Assembly: GCF_009734185.1 (NCBI RefSeq)
Contig: NZ_CP046393.1
Span: 364,501-428,500, forward strand
Reading direction: 5' to 3'
DNA length: 64,000 nt
Origin: Commensalibacter melissae
Lineage (GTDB): Bacteria > Pseudomonadota > Alphaproteobacteria > Acetobacterales > Acetobacteraceae
Position 1 is the stretch's first letter; each line of letters opens with the position of its first letter. Positions 27,497 through 37,213 of this stretch are shown here, in pieces. The notes beneath the pieces are model-generated. The model was not told the origin of the DNA and ran no database searches. It worked only from the letters and a program-made list of their open reading frames with translations. Made by a program: the position numbers and the translations under genes.

Positions 27497-29601
27497 ACAG
27501 CAATACGGACTGAAAGTTCAACAACCCGATCCACGGGAATTCTTAAGAAATCGGTAATCGGGCTGGCATTACGTAACATGAACATGAATATATTCATTCG
27601 CCATTTACTCATTTTAGAAATAGGTGCTCTTACAATTTGTTCCCTTGTTGTAAAATATGAAGCTTGTAAAGTATCAAAGAATTTCAGGTTGGGTTGAGTT
27701 TTCATCAGTTCAAGAGCGCGGGGTAAATTAGGCATTTCCATAAATCCGTATCGAATTATCACTTGATAAATATTGGGTGCGAGTTGTCGCATTGCAATAC
27801 GGTGCCCACGTTCCGCCTCTGGTTGTTTCAGATTTTCAATAGTTACAAAAAATACATGTTCATGTAAAACTTTGTTGTGCCGAATGTTATGTAATAGGGA
27901 ACTTGGAACAGAAAGAGGATCTGGTGTCATGAAAATGGCAATACCAGGAACCCTTGTTAAATGGGATTGAGGTAGGCGGTTTAAAAATGAGGCGATTGGT
28001 AAAGCACTTTGTGCCCGTTTATTATAAACCAGGGTGCGTCCTTTATTCCATGTTGTCATGAGGATGGTCAAACAAATTCCCAATAATAATGGGACCCACC
28101 CGCCTTGTGGAATCTTCAGGGCATTTGCCGAAAAGAAAGTGATATCAATGATAAAGAAAATTCCAAATGTACATGCGACTTTGTATATCGACCATTTGTA
28201 AGAACGGTTAAAAACCACAGAGGAAAGAATAGAGGTACAAGTAAAGGTTCCCGTAACTGCAATTCCGTATGCAGCGGCCAATGCATCAGAGGATTGGAAA
28301 CTTAAAATCAATAAGAGGGACCCTATCATTAAGGCATTATTGACTTCAGGAATATAAATTTGTCCCTCTTCTCGTGCATTGGTATGTCGAATACGCAGCC
28401 TTGGAAAATATCCAAGTTGGGTTAATTGGCGTGCAAGTGAAAATCCTCCTGAAATTCCGGCCTGACTGGCGATAACAGTTGCAAATGTGGAAAGGATAAC
28501 CAGAGGGATATTAAACCAATGAGGAGCCAAATAGAAAAACGGGTTTTCCAGAAATTTGGCATTGGAAAGAATGAGGGCACCTTGTCCAAGGTAATTTAAA
28601 GTCAGACAAGGAAGGACAAAACAGATCCAGCTGTAACGAATTGGACTTCTTCCAAAATGTCCCATATCAGCATATAAAGCTTCAGCACCTGTTACTGCCA
28701 AAACGACAGATCCAAGGGCAATAAACGCCATCCAACCGTGATGGATAATAAATAAAATCGCATGATGTGGAGAAAGAGCCAAAAGGATATAGGGATATTT
28801 CAGAACCTCATAGGCACCCAGAAAACCTATAGTCGCAAACCATATAAGCATGATTGGACCGAAAATTTTACCTATATGTTCAGTTCCCTTGCTTTGAAAA
28901 CTGAATAATGCAACCAGGATTATAAGAGCAAGGGGGATGATGAAATTTTTTGTCTCTGGAAGAGAAACTTCCAGACCTTCAATTGCTGACAAAACTGAAA
29001 TTGCCGGGGTAATCATTCCATCTCCAAAAAAAAGACAGGTTCCTGCAATACCGACAATTCCCAGAAATATTTTTCCTCTGGTTGTTTTTGATACACGTTG
29101 AGCCAAGGACATCAAGGCAAGGATTCCACCCTCTCCATTATGATCAGCGCGCATAACCAGCGTTACATATTTAATTGTAACGATTAATATTAATGCCCAG
29201 AAAATTAAGCTGACAACACCGAAAACCTCCCAGGACTTAATATTGCTGTGATGATTGGATACAACTAAAATTGTGGAACGTAGGGCGTAAATAGGGCTTG
29301 TCCCGATATCACCATAGACAACGCCCAGAACAGTCAACAAAATAGCAAAACTTAATGGTCTGATTTTATGTTCTGGTTGATCGGTTCCGAATTCTGTAAC
29401 TTGGTTTTCCTGATCCAGTGATGGTAATACCGCAATCGTATCTTGTTTATAAAGTGTATCTGATGGAGATTCATTATCATTTTCTATTTTGGAAGGGGTT
29501 TTTCCCTCGATGATATTGATATCATCCGTACTTACGCTATCATTCTCTTCTTGGTTTGCTTCATTATCAGGGTTGATGTTTTCCTCATGAGAAGAAAGCA
29601 T
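27493..29601 (-). CDS. kup: KUP-family potassium transporter
   Basis: The 702-residue protein is a Kup K+/H+ symporter. After an unusually long acidic N-terminus of about 80 residues (rich in Glu, Asp, Asn), it shows 'GVVYGDIGTSPIYALRS', 'DHNGEGGILALMSLAQR' and 'FFGDGMITPAISVLSAIEG'. About twelve hydrophobic segments follow, then a soluble C-terminal domain. It heads the minus-strand group kup-hemW-DUF1489. The acidic head is the only odd feature. Confidence 0.95.
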   Translation of the reverse strand: MLSSHEENINPDNEANQEENDSVSTDDINIIEGKTPSKIENDNESPSDTLYKQDTIAVLPSLDQENQVTEFGTDQPEHKIRPLSFAILLTVLGVVYGDIGTSPIYALRSTILVVSNHHSNIKSWEVFGVVSLIFWALILIVTIKYVTLVMRADHNGEGGILALMSLAQRVSKTTRGKIFLGIVGIAGTCLFFGDGMITPAISVLSAIEGLEVSLPETKNFIIPLALIILVALFSFQSKGTEHIGKIFGPIMLIWFATIGFLGAYEVLKYPYILLALSPHHAILFIIHHGWMAFIALGSVVLAVTGAEALYADMGHFGRSPIRYSWICFVLPCLTLNYLGQGALILSNAKFLENPFFYLAPHWFNIPLVILSTFATVIASQAGISGGFSLARQLTQLGYFPRLRIRHTNAREEGQIYIPEVNNALMIGSLLLILSFQSSDALAAAYGIAVTGTFTCTSILSSVVFNRSYKWSIYKVACTFGIFFIIDITFFSANALKIPQGGWVPLLLGICLTILMTTWNKGRTLVYNKRAQSALPIASFLNRLPQSHLTRVPGIAIFMTPDPLSVPSSLLHNIRHNKVLHEHVFFVTIENLKQPEAERGHRIAMRQLAPNIYQVIIRYGFMEMPNLPRALELMKTQPNLKFFDTLQASYFTTREQIVRAPISKMSKWRMNIFMFMLRNASPITDFLRIPVDRVVELSVRIAV

Positions 29602-29658
29602 GATATATTACTCCACCTAGGTTGCAATTGCGGTAAATATTAAATTTGCAGCTGTTCA

Positions 29659-30366
29659 TTATTGGAATGAATTATTTTTAGGATTTAAAGGGCGTGTTCC
29701 AAATATTCCAGTTCCCACCCTAACATACGTTGCTCCACATGCAATGGCTGTTTCAAAATCATTTGACATTCCCATTGATATTTCATTCAGACCAAATTTT
29801 CTGGAAAAATTGGCAAGTTTTCTAAAATGAGGAACAGGGTCTTCATGAACGGGGGGAATACCCATTACACCCTGAATTGATGATCCAAACCGTTTTTTGC
29901 ATAATGAAATAAAATGATCCGCATCTTCGGGAAAAATTCCTGCCTTTTGCGGTTCTCTTCCTGTATTGATTTGGATGAAAAGAGTGGGGGACCGTCCTGT
30001 TTTCTGAATGGCTTTTTCAAGCGGGTCGAGAATTGACAGGCGGTCAACAGTTTCAATAGTATCGGCAATTTTAACGGCATCCAATAATTTATTGCTCTGG
30101 ATGGGACCTATAATGTGCAGCTTAATATCTGGCTGTTCCGATAAAATGGGTGCAAATTTCTTTTTTGCCTCTTGAATACGGTTTTCACCAAATATCAACT
30201 GTTTATCATTGAAAGCTGCATATATTGATTCCACGGGATGAAATTTTGAAACGGCAACAAGTCGAATATCATTTGGTCTACGTCCAGCTTTACAAGCAGC
30301 CTGTTGAATTTTATCCCGTATAGAATTTAAATTTCGGCTTATATTTTTTTGGATTGAATCATGCAT
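29659..30366 (-). CDS. YggS/PROSC-family pyridoxal-phosphate homeostasis protein
   Basis: The 235-residue protein matches the YggS/PLPBP family, non-catalytic PLP-binding proteins that buffer vitamin B6. 'RLVAVSKFHPVE' holds the PLP Lys at about 41. 'FGENRIQEAKKK', 'LHIIGPIQSNK' and the C-terminal 'EISMGMSNDFETAIACGATYVRVGTGIFG' (in part) are the other signatures. It lies 57 nt upstream of kup on the same strand. Confidence 0.93.
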   Translation of the reverse strand: MHDSIQKNISRNLNSIRDKIQQAACKAGRRPNDIRLVAVSKFHPVESIYAAFNDKQLIFGENRIQEAKKKFAPILSEQPDIKLHIIGPIQSNKLLDAVKIADTIETVDRLSILDPLEKAIQKTGRSPTLFIQINTGREPQKAGIFPEDADHFISLCKKRFGSSIQGVMGIPPVHEDPVPHFRKLANFSRKFGLNEISMGMSNDFETAIACGATYVRVGTGIFGTRPLNPKNNSFQ

Positions 30367-30477
30367 TTAATAAATTATATAAAATTAGAAATACATTTTA
30401 TCATACAGTATCGGTAAGTTATTTCAAATAGGATTATTTTCACTGAAGTATTCAAATTAATCTTCACGAATTGGATT

Positions 30478-31257
30478 TTATTCCCATTCCCGTTGTCTAA
30501 GCTGAAGAATGGAAGTGTTTTTCTTAATATACCTGTTTTTTAAGAAAGAATAAAAGTACCAATCCTTGAGAAAAAAAGGGGTGTATTCATATAGAAACTT
30601 TTCCATGCGGCTCCAGCGAATATTTTTATGTTTTGTGCGTCTTTCCGATGGAATACACCAATGTTTTGGAGAGTAATAAACTTTACCAATTTTCAAAAGT
30701 CTATGAATAACCTCATGATCTTCAAAGACATAAGGCCATAATTTTTGATCAAATCCCCCAATTTGCTTTAAACTTTTAGTACGAAAAGTCTGTGCATATC
30801 CTCCAGCATGACATTGCTTGGGCATTAATTTTGATTTCAAATATATTTTCCGACATCGTTTTTGACTTTTGCGATTTTTAAAGGGCTGATAAATATCACA
30901 AGCCATCACGGCAGAATATTCTGGGTGACTTTCAAAGATCTGATTACAAAATTCCAAATAATGTTGAGGATAGTAAGTATCAGCATCCATGGTTGCCACA
31001 AAAGGAGTGGTGACATGATTTAATCCAGTATGTAAGGCATTTGTTTTGCCAGGAAGTTTTTCATTAATAAACTGCACTTCAATTGCAGGATAAAAATTCA
31101 TAAATTTTCTGGCTATCTTTTCAGAATTATCTGTGGAATGATTATTGATTAGAATAAGTTTAAATTTTTGATAATTTTGTAATGCTATGCTTTCAAGAGT
31201 ACCTGGAAGAAAGGTTGCTTCATTATAATACGGTAAAAGAATAGTCCAATTTTTCAT
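30478..31257 (-). CDS. Family 2 glycosyltransferase
   Basis: The 259-residue protein has a GT-A fold start 'ILLPYYNEATFLPGTLESI' and the nucleotide-sugar block 'LILINNHSTDNSEKIAR'. The metal-binding DxD-type motif is 'VATMDADTYYP', and a putative acceptor or catalytic 'FEDHEVIHRL' follows. There is no membrane segment. The sugar and acceptor are not predictable; neighbours suggest envelope or exopolysaccharide work. Upstream 31258-31519 is AT-rich with no gene seen. Confidence 0.85.
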   Translation of the reverse strand: MKNWTILLPYYNEATFLPGTLESIALQNYQKFKLILINNHSTDNSEKIARKFMNFYPAIEVQFINEKLPGKTNALHTGLNHVTTPFVATMDADTYYPQHYLEFCNQIFESHPEYSAVMACDIYQPFKNRKSQKRCRKIYLKSKLMPKQCHAGGYAQTFRTKSLKQIGGFDQKLWPYVFEDHEVIHRLLKIGKVYYSPKHWCIPSERRTKHKNIRWSRMEKFLYEYTPFFLKDWYFYSFLKNRYIKKNTSILQLRQREWE

Positions 31258-31519
31258 TTAAATATAATTTCTAGGTTTATGTTGATAAAGTTTTTAAATA
31301 TGAATTTAAATTCATTCGGGATTAAATTCTTTTATATTGGATTTATTTCTTTGGATAATTTATAATATTTTACTGTTAGAGTCTAAAGATAAATAATTAG
31401 TTAAGGTGAAATCTCGCAATTCTGGTAAAAATTGATTATCAGAAAAATGGAGCAGACAATGTAGTAATTTTATTTATTGAAAGTGAATATATTTACTATT
31501 TAATTCATTTAAAACTATA

Positions 31520-32872
31520 ATGATTTTAAGTAAGAAAAGTTATAATTTTTTGAAAAAAGATATATCAATTAAGAATCATCTGTCATCGAAAGAAAATATC
31601 CGATCTGACAGAAATAATGATCCTACTCGACAAATTGCTTTTGATACTGTTTGTCAGATTTTTGATTGGAAACATCTTCCGTTAGAAACAGCATTAAAAA
31701 ATGCTTTACCTGTTGATGTTGATCAAAGGGATAAGGCAGCAGCATATCGATTAATTGTCTGTATCTTGAGAAAAAAAGGAACATTAGAGGCGCTTGTAGA
31801 ACCTTTTTTGAAACGATCGCCACCACAGCAAGTATCATGGATTATTTTGCTAGGAGTGGCTCAAATTCTTTTTTTGGAAACACCTGTACATGCCGCTATC
31901 TATACATCTGTAGAACTTGCGCGTCATAATGGATTTGCGAAGTTTACGGGTCTAGTCAATGCTGTTCTCAGGAGGATTTCTGAAAATGGACCAAGCATAC
32001 TGAAGGATCTTGATCAAAATCGCTTGAATATCCCTGCATGGCTATGGAAGTCATGGAATCAGGCAGGATTTAATCCTCGTCAGTTGGCAACCCTGTTGGA
32101 TAGTGAACCCCCTTTGGATATGCATTTTAAAACGAATGCTACTGTTCCAGAAGGAGGTGTGCAATTAATGAATAATCATTGGCGTTATTCTTGTCATGTA
32201 AAGGTTGAACAGCTTGACGGTTATCAGGAGGGGCAGTTCTGGATTCAGGATATAGCGGCATCTCTACCTGCCTATCTTTTGAATGTGAAGGAAAATGAAA
32301 AAGTTGCTGATTTATGTGCGGCACCCGGTGGTAAGACAGCACAATTAATTCAAGCAGGGGGAAATGTTGTTGCGGTTGAAAAAAAATCAATACGGTTAAA
32401 ACGGTTGAAAGAAAATCTGAACCGGTTACAGATGGATGCAGTGTTGGTTCTTGGTGATGCTGGAAGTTTAAATTATCAAAATGAATTTGATGCGATATTA
32501 CTGGATGCCCCCTGTTCTGCCACGGGTATTTTTAGACGACATCCAGATGTTTTGCATTTAAAAAAAGAAAATGAAATTCAAAGTCTTGTTAAGATTCAAC
32601 GAAAGTTGATTGGTGCAGCGATCGGTTATCTAAAAAAAGGAGGACGATTAGTTTACAGTGTTTGCTCCCTACAGCGCTCCGAGGCAGAAGAACAGGCAGA
32701 ATTTTTTAGAAATTTACCTGGTGTTAGGGCTCTACCATTTACACAAAAAGAAATTCCATTTTTAACTGAAGCATTAACAGAAGAGGGATGGATTAGGACG
32801 CTTCCTTCTATGTGGCAAGAAAAAGGCGGAATGGATGGTTTTTTTATCGCACGTTTTGTAAAAGAAGACTAA
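31520..32872 (+). CDS. rsmB: 16S rRNA m5C967 methyltransferase
   Basis: The 450-residue protein has an NusB-like N-terminal domain (from about residue 34, 'DPTRQIAFDTVCQIFDW') and a C-terminal Rossmann methyltransferase. SAM motif 'VADLCAAPGGKTAQL' is near 265, and the two catalytic Cys contexts are 'LLDAPCSATGIFRRHPD' (near 330) and 'VYSVCSLQRSEAEEQ' (near 382). The first roughly 33 residues are low-complexity and no clear RBS precedes ATG 31520, so the true start may lie downstream. Confidence 0.93.
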   Translation: MILSKKSYNFLKKDISIKNHLSSKENIRSDRNNDPTRQIAFDTVCQIFDWKHLPLETALKNALPVDVDQRDKAAAYRLIVCILRKKGTLEALVEPFLKRSPPQQVSWIILLGVAQILFLETPVHAAIYTSVELARHNGFAKFTGLVNAVLRRISENGPSILKDLDQNRLNIPAWLWKSWNQAGFNPRQLATLLDSEPPLDMHFKTNATVPEGGVQLMNNHWRYSCHVKVEQLDGYQEGQFWIQDIAASLPAYLLNVKENEKVADLCAAPGGKTAQLIQAGGNVVAVEKKSIRLKRLKENLNRLQMDAVLVLGDAGSLNYQNEFDAILLDAPCSATGIFRRHPDVLHLKKENEIQSLVKIQRKLIGAAIGYLKKGGRLVYSVCSLQRSEAEEQAEFFRNLPGVRALPFTQKEIPFLTEALTEEGWIRTLPSMWQEKGGMDGFFIARFVKED

Positions 32873-32913
32873 TTAAACATTATTTCAAGTGAAATATATC
32901 TTTGTATTGGTGG

Positions 32914-32941
32914 ACACGATAAAATCAAATCGTGTTTTTTC
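32914..32941 (+). terminator. Rho-independent terminator after rsmB
   Basis: ACACGAT (32914-32920) pairs with ATCGTGT (32929-32935) around an 8-nt loop and a T-tract follows. It suggests that rpe and the following genes have their own promoter. Confidence 0.7.
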
Positions 32942-33019
32942 TGTTCAATTCATAAATTTTATCATAAACTGCAGTTAATAGTTTGACATAATATTTGAAA
33001 ATTTTAGAAAGGCTGTAAA

Positions 33020-33685
33020 TTGGATATAAGGGTTCCCTTGATTGCTCCCAGTGTTCTTTCGGCAGATTTTGCCTGTTTGGGAGAGGAAATTAGGGCGGTT
33101 GACAAACATGGTGCTGACTGGATACATCTTGATGTTATGGATGGTCATTTTGTTCCCAATATGACTTTTGGCCCAGTAGTTCTCAAATCTTTGCGATCTT
33201 ATAGCAAGTTGTTTTTTGATGTGCATTTTATGATTGAACCTGTCGATCCTTTTATCGAACCGTTTGTTCAGGCGGGTGCCGATCAAATTTCTTTTCATAT
33301 CGAGGCGGGGCCTCATGCGCATCGTTCCTTGCAACATATCAAATCGTTTGGAATAAAAGCCGGGATAGTATTATGTCCGGCCACACCTGCCAATGCAATT
33401 TCCGAGGTTATAGATCTTGTAGATAATATTCTAATTATGACTGTAAATCCTGGTTTTGGTGGACAGAAATTTTTATCCAGTCAATTAGCGAAAATTCGTG
33501 CAATACATGAAATGGTTCAAAAGTCGGGTCGTTCCATTCATATCAGTGTTGATGGCGGGATTAATGTTCAAACTGCACCCCTGGTGATAGAAGCGGGAGC
33601 CAATGTTTTGATAGCTGGAACTTCAATTTATGGTCAACCTGATTATGGTCAGGCAATAGATGCATTGCGGGGAACTAAAAAGTAA
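33020..33685 (+). CDS. rpe: Ribulose-phosphate 3-epimerase
   Basis: The 221-residue TIM barrel interconverts ribulose 5-phosphate and xylulose 5-phosphate. Landmarks are 'IAPSVLSADFACLGEEI', 'WIHLDVMDGHFVPNMTFGP', 'MTVNPGFGGQKF', and 'ISVDGGINVQTAPLVIEAGA', which hold the metal-binding His/Asp residues. The start is TTG after GAAAGGCTG; no in-frame ATG lies at a plausible position before the conserved 'IAPSVLSADF'. Confidence 0.95.
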   Translation: MDIRVPLIAPSVLSADFACLGEEIRAVDKHGADWIHLDVMDGHFVPNMTFGPVVLKSLRSYSKLFFDVHFMIEPVDPFIEPFVQAGADQISFHIEAGPHAHRSLQHIKSFGIKAGIVLCPATPANAISEVIDLVDNILIMTVNPGFGGQKFLSSQLAKIRAIHEMVQKSGRSIHISVDGGINVQTAPLVIEAGANVLIAGTSIYGQPDYGQAIDALRGTKK

Positions 33686-33751
33686 AAAATTTGCTAAATT
33701 ATGACTTTCACCCATTAGGAGAAATGATTCAGAGAAATAGGGAGGCTTAGG

Positions 33752-35662
33752 ATGGCTTTTCAAGAAATGGTAAAAAAAATCCGACTTTCTCTGGTACGAT
33801 TACCTGCCATTGGTTATGGACAGATTCCCGAAGTTCCAGTATATATTTTGCGAGATTTATGGACCGGAAATTCTGTTTATGGTATGCATCTTGTAAAAGG
33901 GGAATTTATTTACCAGGATTATGTTATTTCCCTATATCCCGGTCAATGGGGTGGTAAAAACCTCTCCTGTGAAATTATTGGCAAACTGCATGGTTTTTCG
34001 TGGTTACGGGATATGCGAGAGCTAGGGACAGAAAATGCGCGTCTTGCAGCAAGAAATTTGGTGACGGATTGGATTGGCAATTCACCTTCATCTTATGATT
34101 CTGTTGTTTACAGACCGATTACCCTTGCAGATCGTATAGTGAATTGGTTGGGGTTCTATGATTTTTTTGCGGCATCAGCAGAAAAATATTTTCATCAACA
34201 ATTTATGCGTCGAATTATGAAAGAAGGAAGATATGTTGTTGCCATGCTTCCTTTGGACAATCATACACATGAAAATTTTACGTTATTAAAGGCCGCTCTG
34301 GCTCTTGCATTATGTATGCCGGAACAATTTGATTTAATACCAAAAATCAGTAAATTCCTGCAAAGTGAACTGGCTGAACAGATTCTTGAAGATGGAATAC
34401 ATATTGAACGAAACCCTGAAATACAACTGTATGTATTGAGAGATCTGACCGAAATTCGTTTGATGTACCAGTTGATCAATATGCGTCCCCCTTCCGAACT
34501 TATTCTAGTGCTTGATAATGTCAGTCGTGCTTTAAGGGCATTGAGACATGGTGATGGCAGGCTTGCACTATTTAATGGTTCCAGTGAGAATGAGGCACAT
34601 TTTATTGATCGTGTTCTGAGTAATTCCACACAAAAACGTGTCGCCATGACGGATATGAAAGCGGGTGGATATATTCGTTGTTTTGCCAATCGTTCAACTC
34701 TGTTAATTGACAGTGGTGTTCCACCGAAAAAGGTAGATATAAAATATCTTGGTGCTTTATCCTTTGAATTTTCTGCTGGTAAACAGAGATTAATTGTTAA
34801 TTGTGGAGCTGGAGGATCATCAGCCTGGCGATCTGCATTGGCGGGAACCGCGGCTCATTCTGTTCTAAAATTATCCAATACAGAAAGTGTTTTACTGGAG
34901 GATAATCAATTAAAAGATTTAAATTTTAAAGTTGAATCAATTCATGAAATGACTGAGGGTGCCCATTGGGTGGAATTAAGTCATAATGGCTGGCAAAAAG
35001 CATATGGTGCAATTTATCATCGTAAATTTTATCTTTCAGCGGATGGTCAGGATTTAAGAGGGGAGGAAACGCTCGATTTTGATCAGTCTTATCCTTTTAC
35101 TATTCGTTTTCATCTACATCCTTCGGTTAAAGTTGAAGAAAAATTGGTTGAAATTCGGAAAAATGAGAAGGAAAAAATTTTTGTTTTATCGTTTCAACAT
35201 CCTCAAGAAGGTAAACAAATTTGGTGGTTCCGTTTTTCCGATGCAGAGGGAAAAGTTGAAAATAGCGTCTACTTTGGTGAAAAAGTTCGACTTGCGACTA
35301 AACAGATTGTTTTATATAATCTGCATCAATCAAAAAAAAATGATGTTGAAGAGAATAAAGCTTCTATAACTACTAAATTTGAGAAACAAGACAAACAATC
35401 GGTTTTAAACGAAGAGCAAAAAGAAGAAGGGTCTGATTATGTGGCTATTTTCCATAATCAAAACGATGATGCAAAAATATGGCAAAGAAACACTGCGGAT
35501 CATGTTTCTGTTGGAATGCCTGAAGATTTTCCGGAAAAAACTTCAGAAATTCAGAGGCAATCAGAAATAAATAGTTCTCTAAATCATTCAAATATTAAGA
35601 ATATTCAAAATGATAAAGAAAAAATAACTAAAATTCGATGGGCTCTGCGTCGTAAGGTATAA
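33752..35662 (+). CDS. Heparinase II/III-family protein
   Basis: The 636-residue protein has an N-terminal alpha/alpha toroid (to about residue 300) and a C-terminal heparinase II/III beta domain (about 320-520). The latter has 'GGYIRCFANRSTLLIDSGVPP' (in part) and 'RLIVNCGAGGSSAWRSALAGTAAHSVL' (in part). In alphaproteobacteria this gene commonly sits with rsmB and rpe; its substrate is not established. The last roughly 110 residues are Lys/Glu/Asn-rich, low-complexity and probably disordered. It lies 8 nt before the next glycosyltransferase gene. Confidence 0.85.
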   Translation: MAFQEMVKKIRLSLVRLPAIGYGQIPEVPVYILRDLWTGNSVYGMHLVKGEFIYQDYVISLYPGQWGGKNLSCEIIGKLHGFSWLRDMRELGTENARLAARNLVTDWIGNSPSSYDSVVYRPITLADRIVNWLGFYDFFAASAEKYFHQQFMRRIMKEGRYVVAMLPLDNHTHENFTLLKAALALALCMPEQFDLIPKISKFLQSELAEQILEDGIHIERNPEIQLYVLRDLTEIRLMYQLINMRPPSELILVLDNVSRALRALRHGDGRLALFNGSSENEAHFIDRVLSNSTQKRVAMTDMKAGGYIRCFANRSTLLIDSGVPPKKVDIKYLGALSFEFSAGKQRLIVNCGAGGSSAWRSALAGTAAHSVLKLSNTESVLLEDNQLKDLNFKVESIHEMTEGAHWVELSHNGWQKAYGAIYHRKFYLSADGQDLRGEETLDFDQSYPFTIRFHLHPSVKVEEKLVEIRKNEKEKIFVLSFQHPQEGKQIWWFRFSDAEGKVENSVYFGEKVRLATKQIVLYNLHQSKKNDVEENKASITTKFEKQDKQSVLNEEQKEEGSDYVAIFHNQNDDAKIWQRNTADHVSVGMPEDFPEKTSEIQRQSEINSSLNHSNIKNIQNDKEKITKIRWALRRKV

Positions 35663-35670
35663 ATGAATTT

Positions 35671-36840
35671 ATGAAAATTTTGGAAATTGCACATGTTGAT
35701 TTTGCCTTATATCAATTTCTACTTCCCTTAATGCGTAGGTTGCGTTCCTGTCACCATCAAGTCATTGGTGTTTGTGCAGAAGGAAGGTTATTGGAGAAAG
35801 TGAGACAAGAGGGATTTCAGATCCGAACCGTTCCTTTTGTCCGTTCTTTTTCGATCATAGGTCAGTTAAAAGCTTTTTGGATCCTTTACCGTATAATCAA
35901 GCTTGAAAAACCAGACATCGTTCATGCCCATATGTCCATAAGTGGCGTATTGGCACGTATAGCCGCTTTTTTATGTGGAACGCCTGTAATTATTTATACT
36001 TGTCACGGATATCTTTTTAATCAACCCGGGAAAGGTATAAAATCATGGATAAGACGTCTGTTATCCTTTGTTCTTGAATGGTGTTGTGGAAAAATTACGA
36101 ATTTTTACATGACTGTCTCTCAGGAAGAGGCTCGAGATGCTAAAAGGTTGGGCATTCATTCCAATCCTATTTTTATAGGTAACGGTCGGGATCCAGCAAA
36201 ATTCTTTTCTGATATTGCCCTGAAACAGAAATTTAGACAGGCAAACAAGATTCCACAGAATCATATAGTTTTTATGATAGTTTCCCGTCTTGTTCAACAT
36301 AAAGGTTATCCAGAGTTAATCGTCGCTTTTTCTGCAATTGCAGAAAAGCTTCCAGAAGTTGAATTATGGATTGTAGGCGAAAGATTGCCTTCTGATTATG
36401 GTTTGGTATTGGATAAACTTTTTAATAAAGCACAAAAAAAATTGGGTAATCAAATACGTTTTTGGGGATATCGTCAAGACATAGATCAGTTGATGAAAGC
36501 TGCTGATGTTTTTGTTTTACCCAGTCATTTTGAAGGGTTACCAATGTCCATTATCGAGGCAATGTTAAGTGGTTTACCTGTTATAGGCACTTCAATACGG
36601 GGTCCCCGAGAACAAGTGCAGCATTCAGAAACAGGGCTATTGATCCCGCCAGGTTCTATATCTTTGCTATCCAGGGCAATGGCCTGGCTTGCCTTTCATC
36701 CAGAACAAAGAAAAAAAATGGGAGAAAATGGGCGGGCCAGGGCTTTATCAATGTATACCGAAGCTATCTGTCTGGATCGTGTTATGAATGTTTTTTCACA
36801 GATTGATGGGTTTGATAATCCCTTTTTATCCAAGCCTTGA
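35671..36840 (+). CDS. Family 4-type glycosyltransferase (GT-B)
   Basis: The 389-residue protein has a GT-B layout. The N-terminal domain has 'HAHMSISGVLARIAAFLCG' and 'YTCHGYLFNQPGKGI'. The C-terminal nucleotide-sugar domain has 'IVSRLVQHKGYPELIVAFS', 'FWGYRQDIDQLMKAADVFVLPSHFEGLPMSIIEAMLSGLPVI' (in part) and 'ETGLLIPPG', typical of group 1 transferases. It follows the heparinase-family gene by 8 nt, suggesting shared transcription. Its 3' end overlaps the convergent DUF4186 gene by 59 nt. Confidence 0.88.
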   Translation: MKILEIAHVDFALYQFLLPLMRRLRSCHHQVIGVCAEGRLLEKVRQEGFQIRTVPFVRSFSIIGQLKAFWILYRIIKLEKPDIVHAHMSISGVLARIAAFLCGTPVIIYTCHGYLFNQPGKGIKSWIRRLLSFVLEWCCGKITNFYMTVSQEEARDAKRLGIHSNPIFIGNGRDPAKFFSDIALKQKFRQANKIPQNHIVFMIVSRLVQHKGYPELIVAFSAIAEKLPEVELWIVGERLPSDYGLVLDKLFNKAQKKLGNQIRFWGYRQDIDQLMKAADVFVLPSHFEGLPMSIIEAMLSGLPVIGTSIRGPREQVQHSETGLLIPPGSISLLSRAMAWLAFHPEQRKKMGENGRARALSMYTEAICLDRVMNVFSQIDGFDNPFLSKP

Positions 36841-37168
36841 TCAAATCGAGGATAAAATCTTTTTCTGTCTGTGTTAAGGCCTGCCCCTTTTGAATATTAT
36901 ACCATTTTTCAAGGCAGCTGCGACAACAAGTTGCTGTGGCATGTTGGGCGATAAAAACAGGATGTCCTTTCCATGGCGTTTGTTTTCTATCATTTTTTGG
37001 AAAAGCAGGAGCCAGACGTTGATTGATGAAATCCGTAGCATGTTCAATTATTTTATCAAGGCCTTTATCGATTAGATATTTTCGTTCTTTTTCATGTAAT
37101 GTAAATCTAGACCGGAATTTTGAATGATTAAGCCGATCCAAGATTAATTCTGTGGAAGAAGGAACCAT
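36782..37168 (-). CDS. DUF4186-family protein
   Basis: The 128-residue protein matches DUF4186. It has 'FRSRFTLHEKERKYLIDKG', 'HATDFINQRLAPAFPKNDRKQTPW' (in part), 'GHPVFIAQHATATCCRSCLEKW' (in part) and 'LTQTEKDFILDLIKAWIK'. The paired Cys and His residues suggest a metal site, though the function is unknown. It is transcribed towards, and overlaps, the glycosyltransferase gene. Confidence 0.85.
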   Translation of the reverse strand: MVPSSTELILDRLNHSKFRSRFTLHEKERKYLIDKGLDKIIEHATDFINQRLAPAFPKNDRKQTPWKGHPVFIAQHATATCCRSCLEKWYNIQKGQALTQTEKDFILDLIKAWIKRDYQTHQSVKKHS

Positions 37169-37213
37169 TCTTGTGACTTTTTAATAAATAATTATTTCTG
37201 TGATTATCATAAA

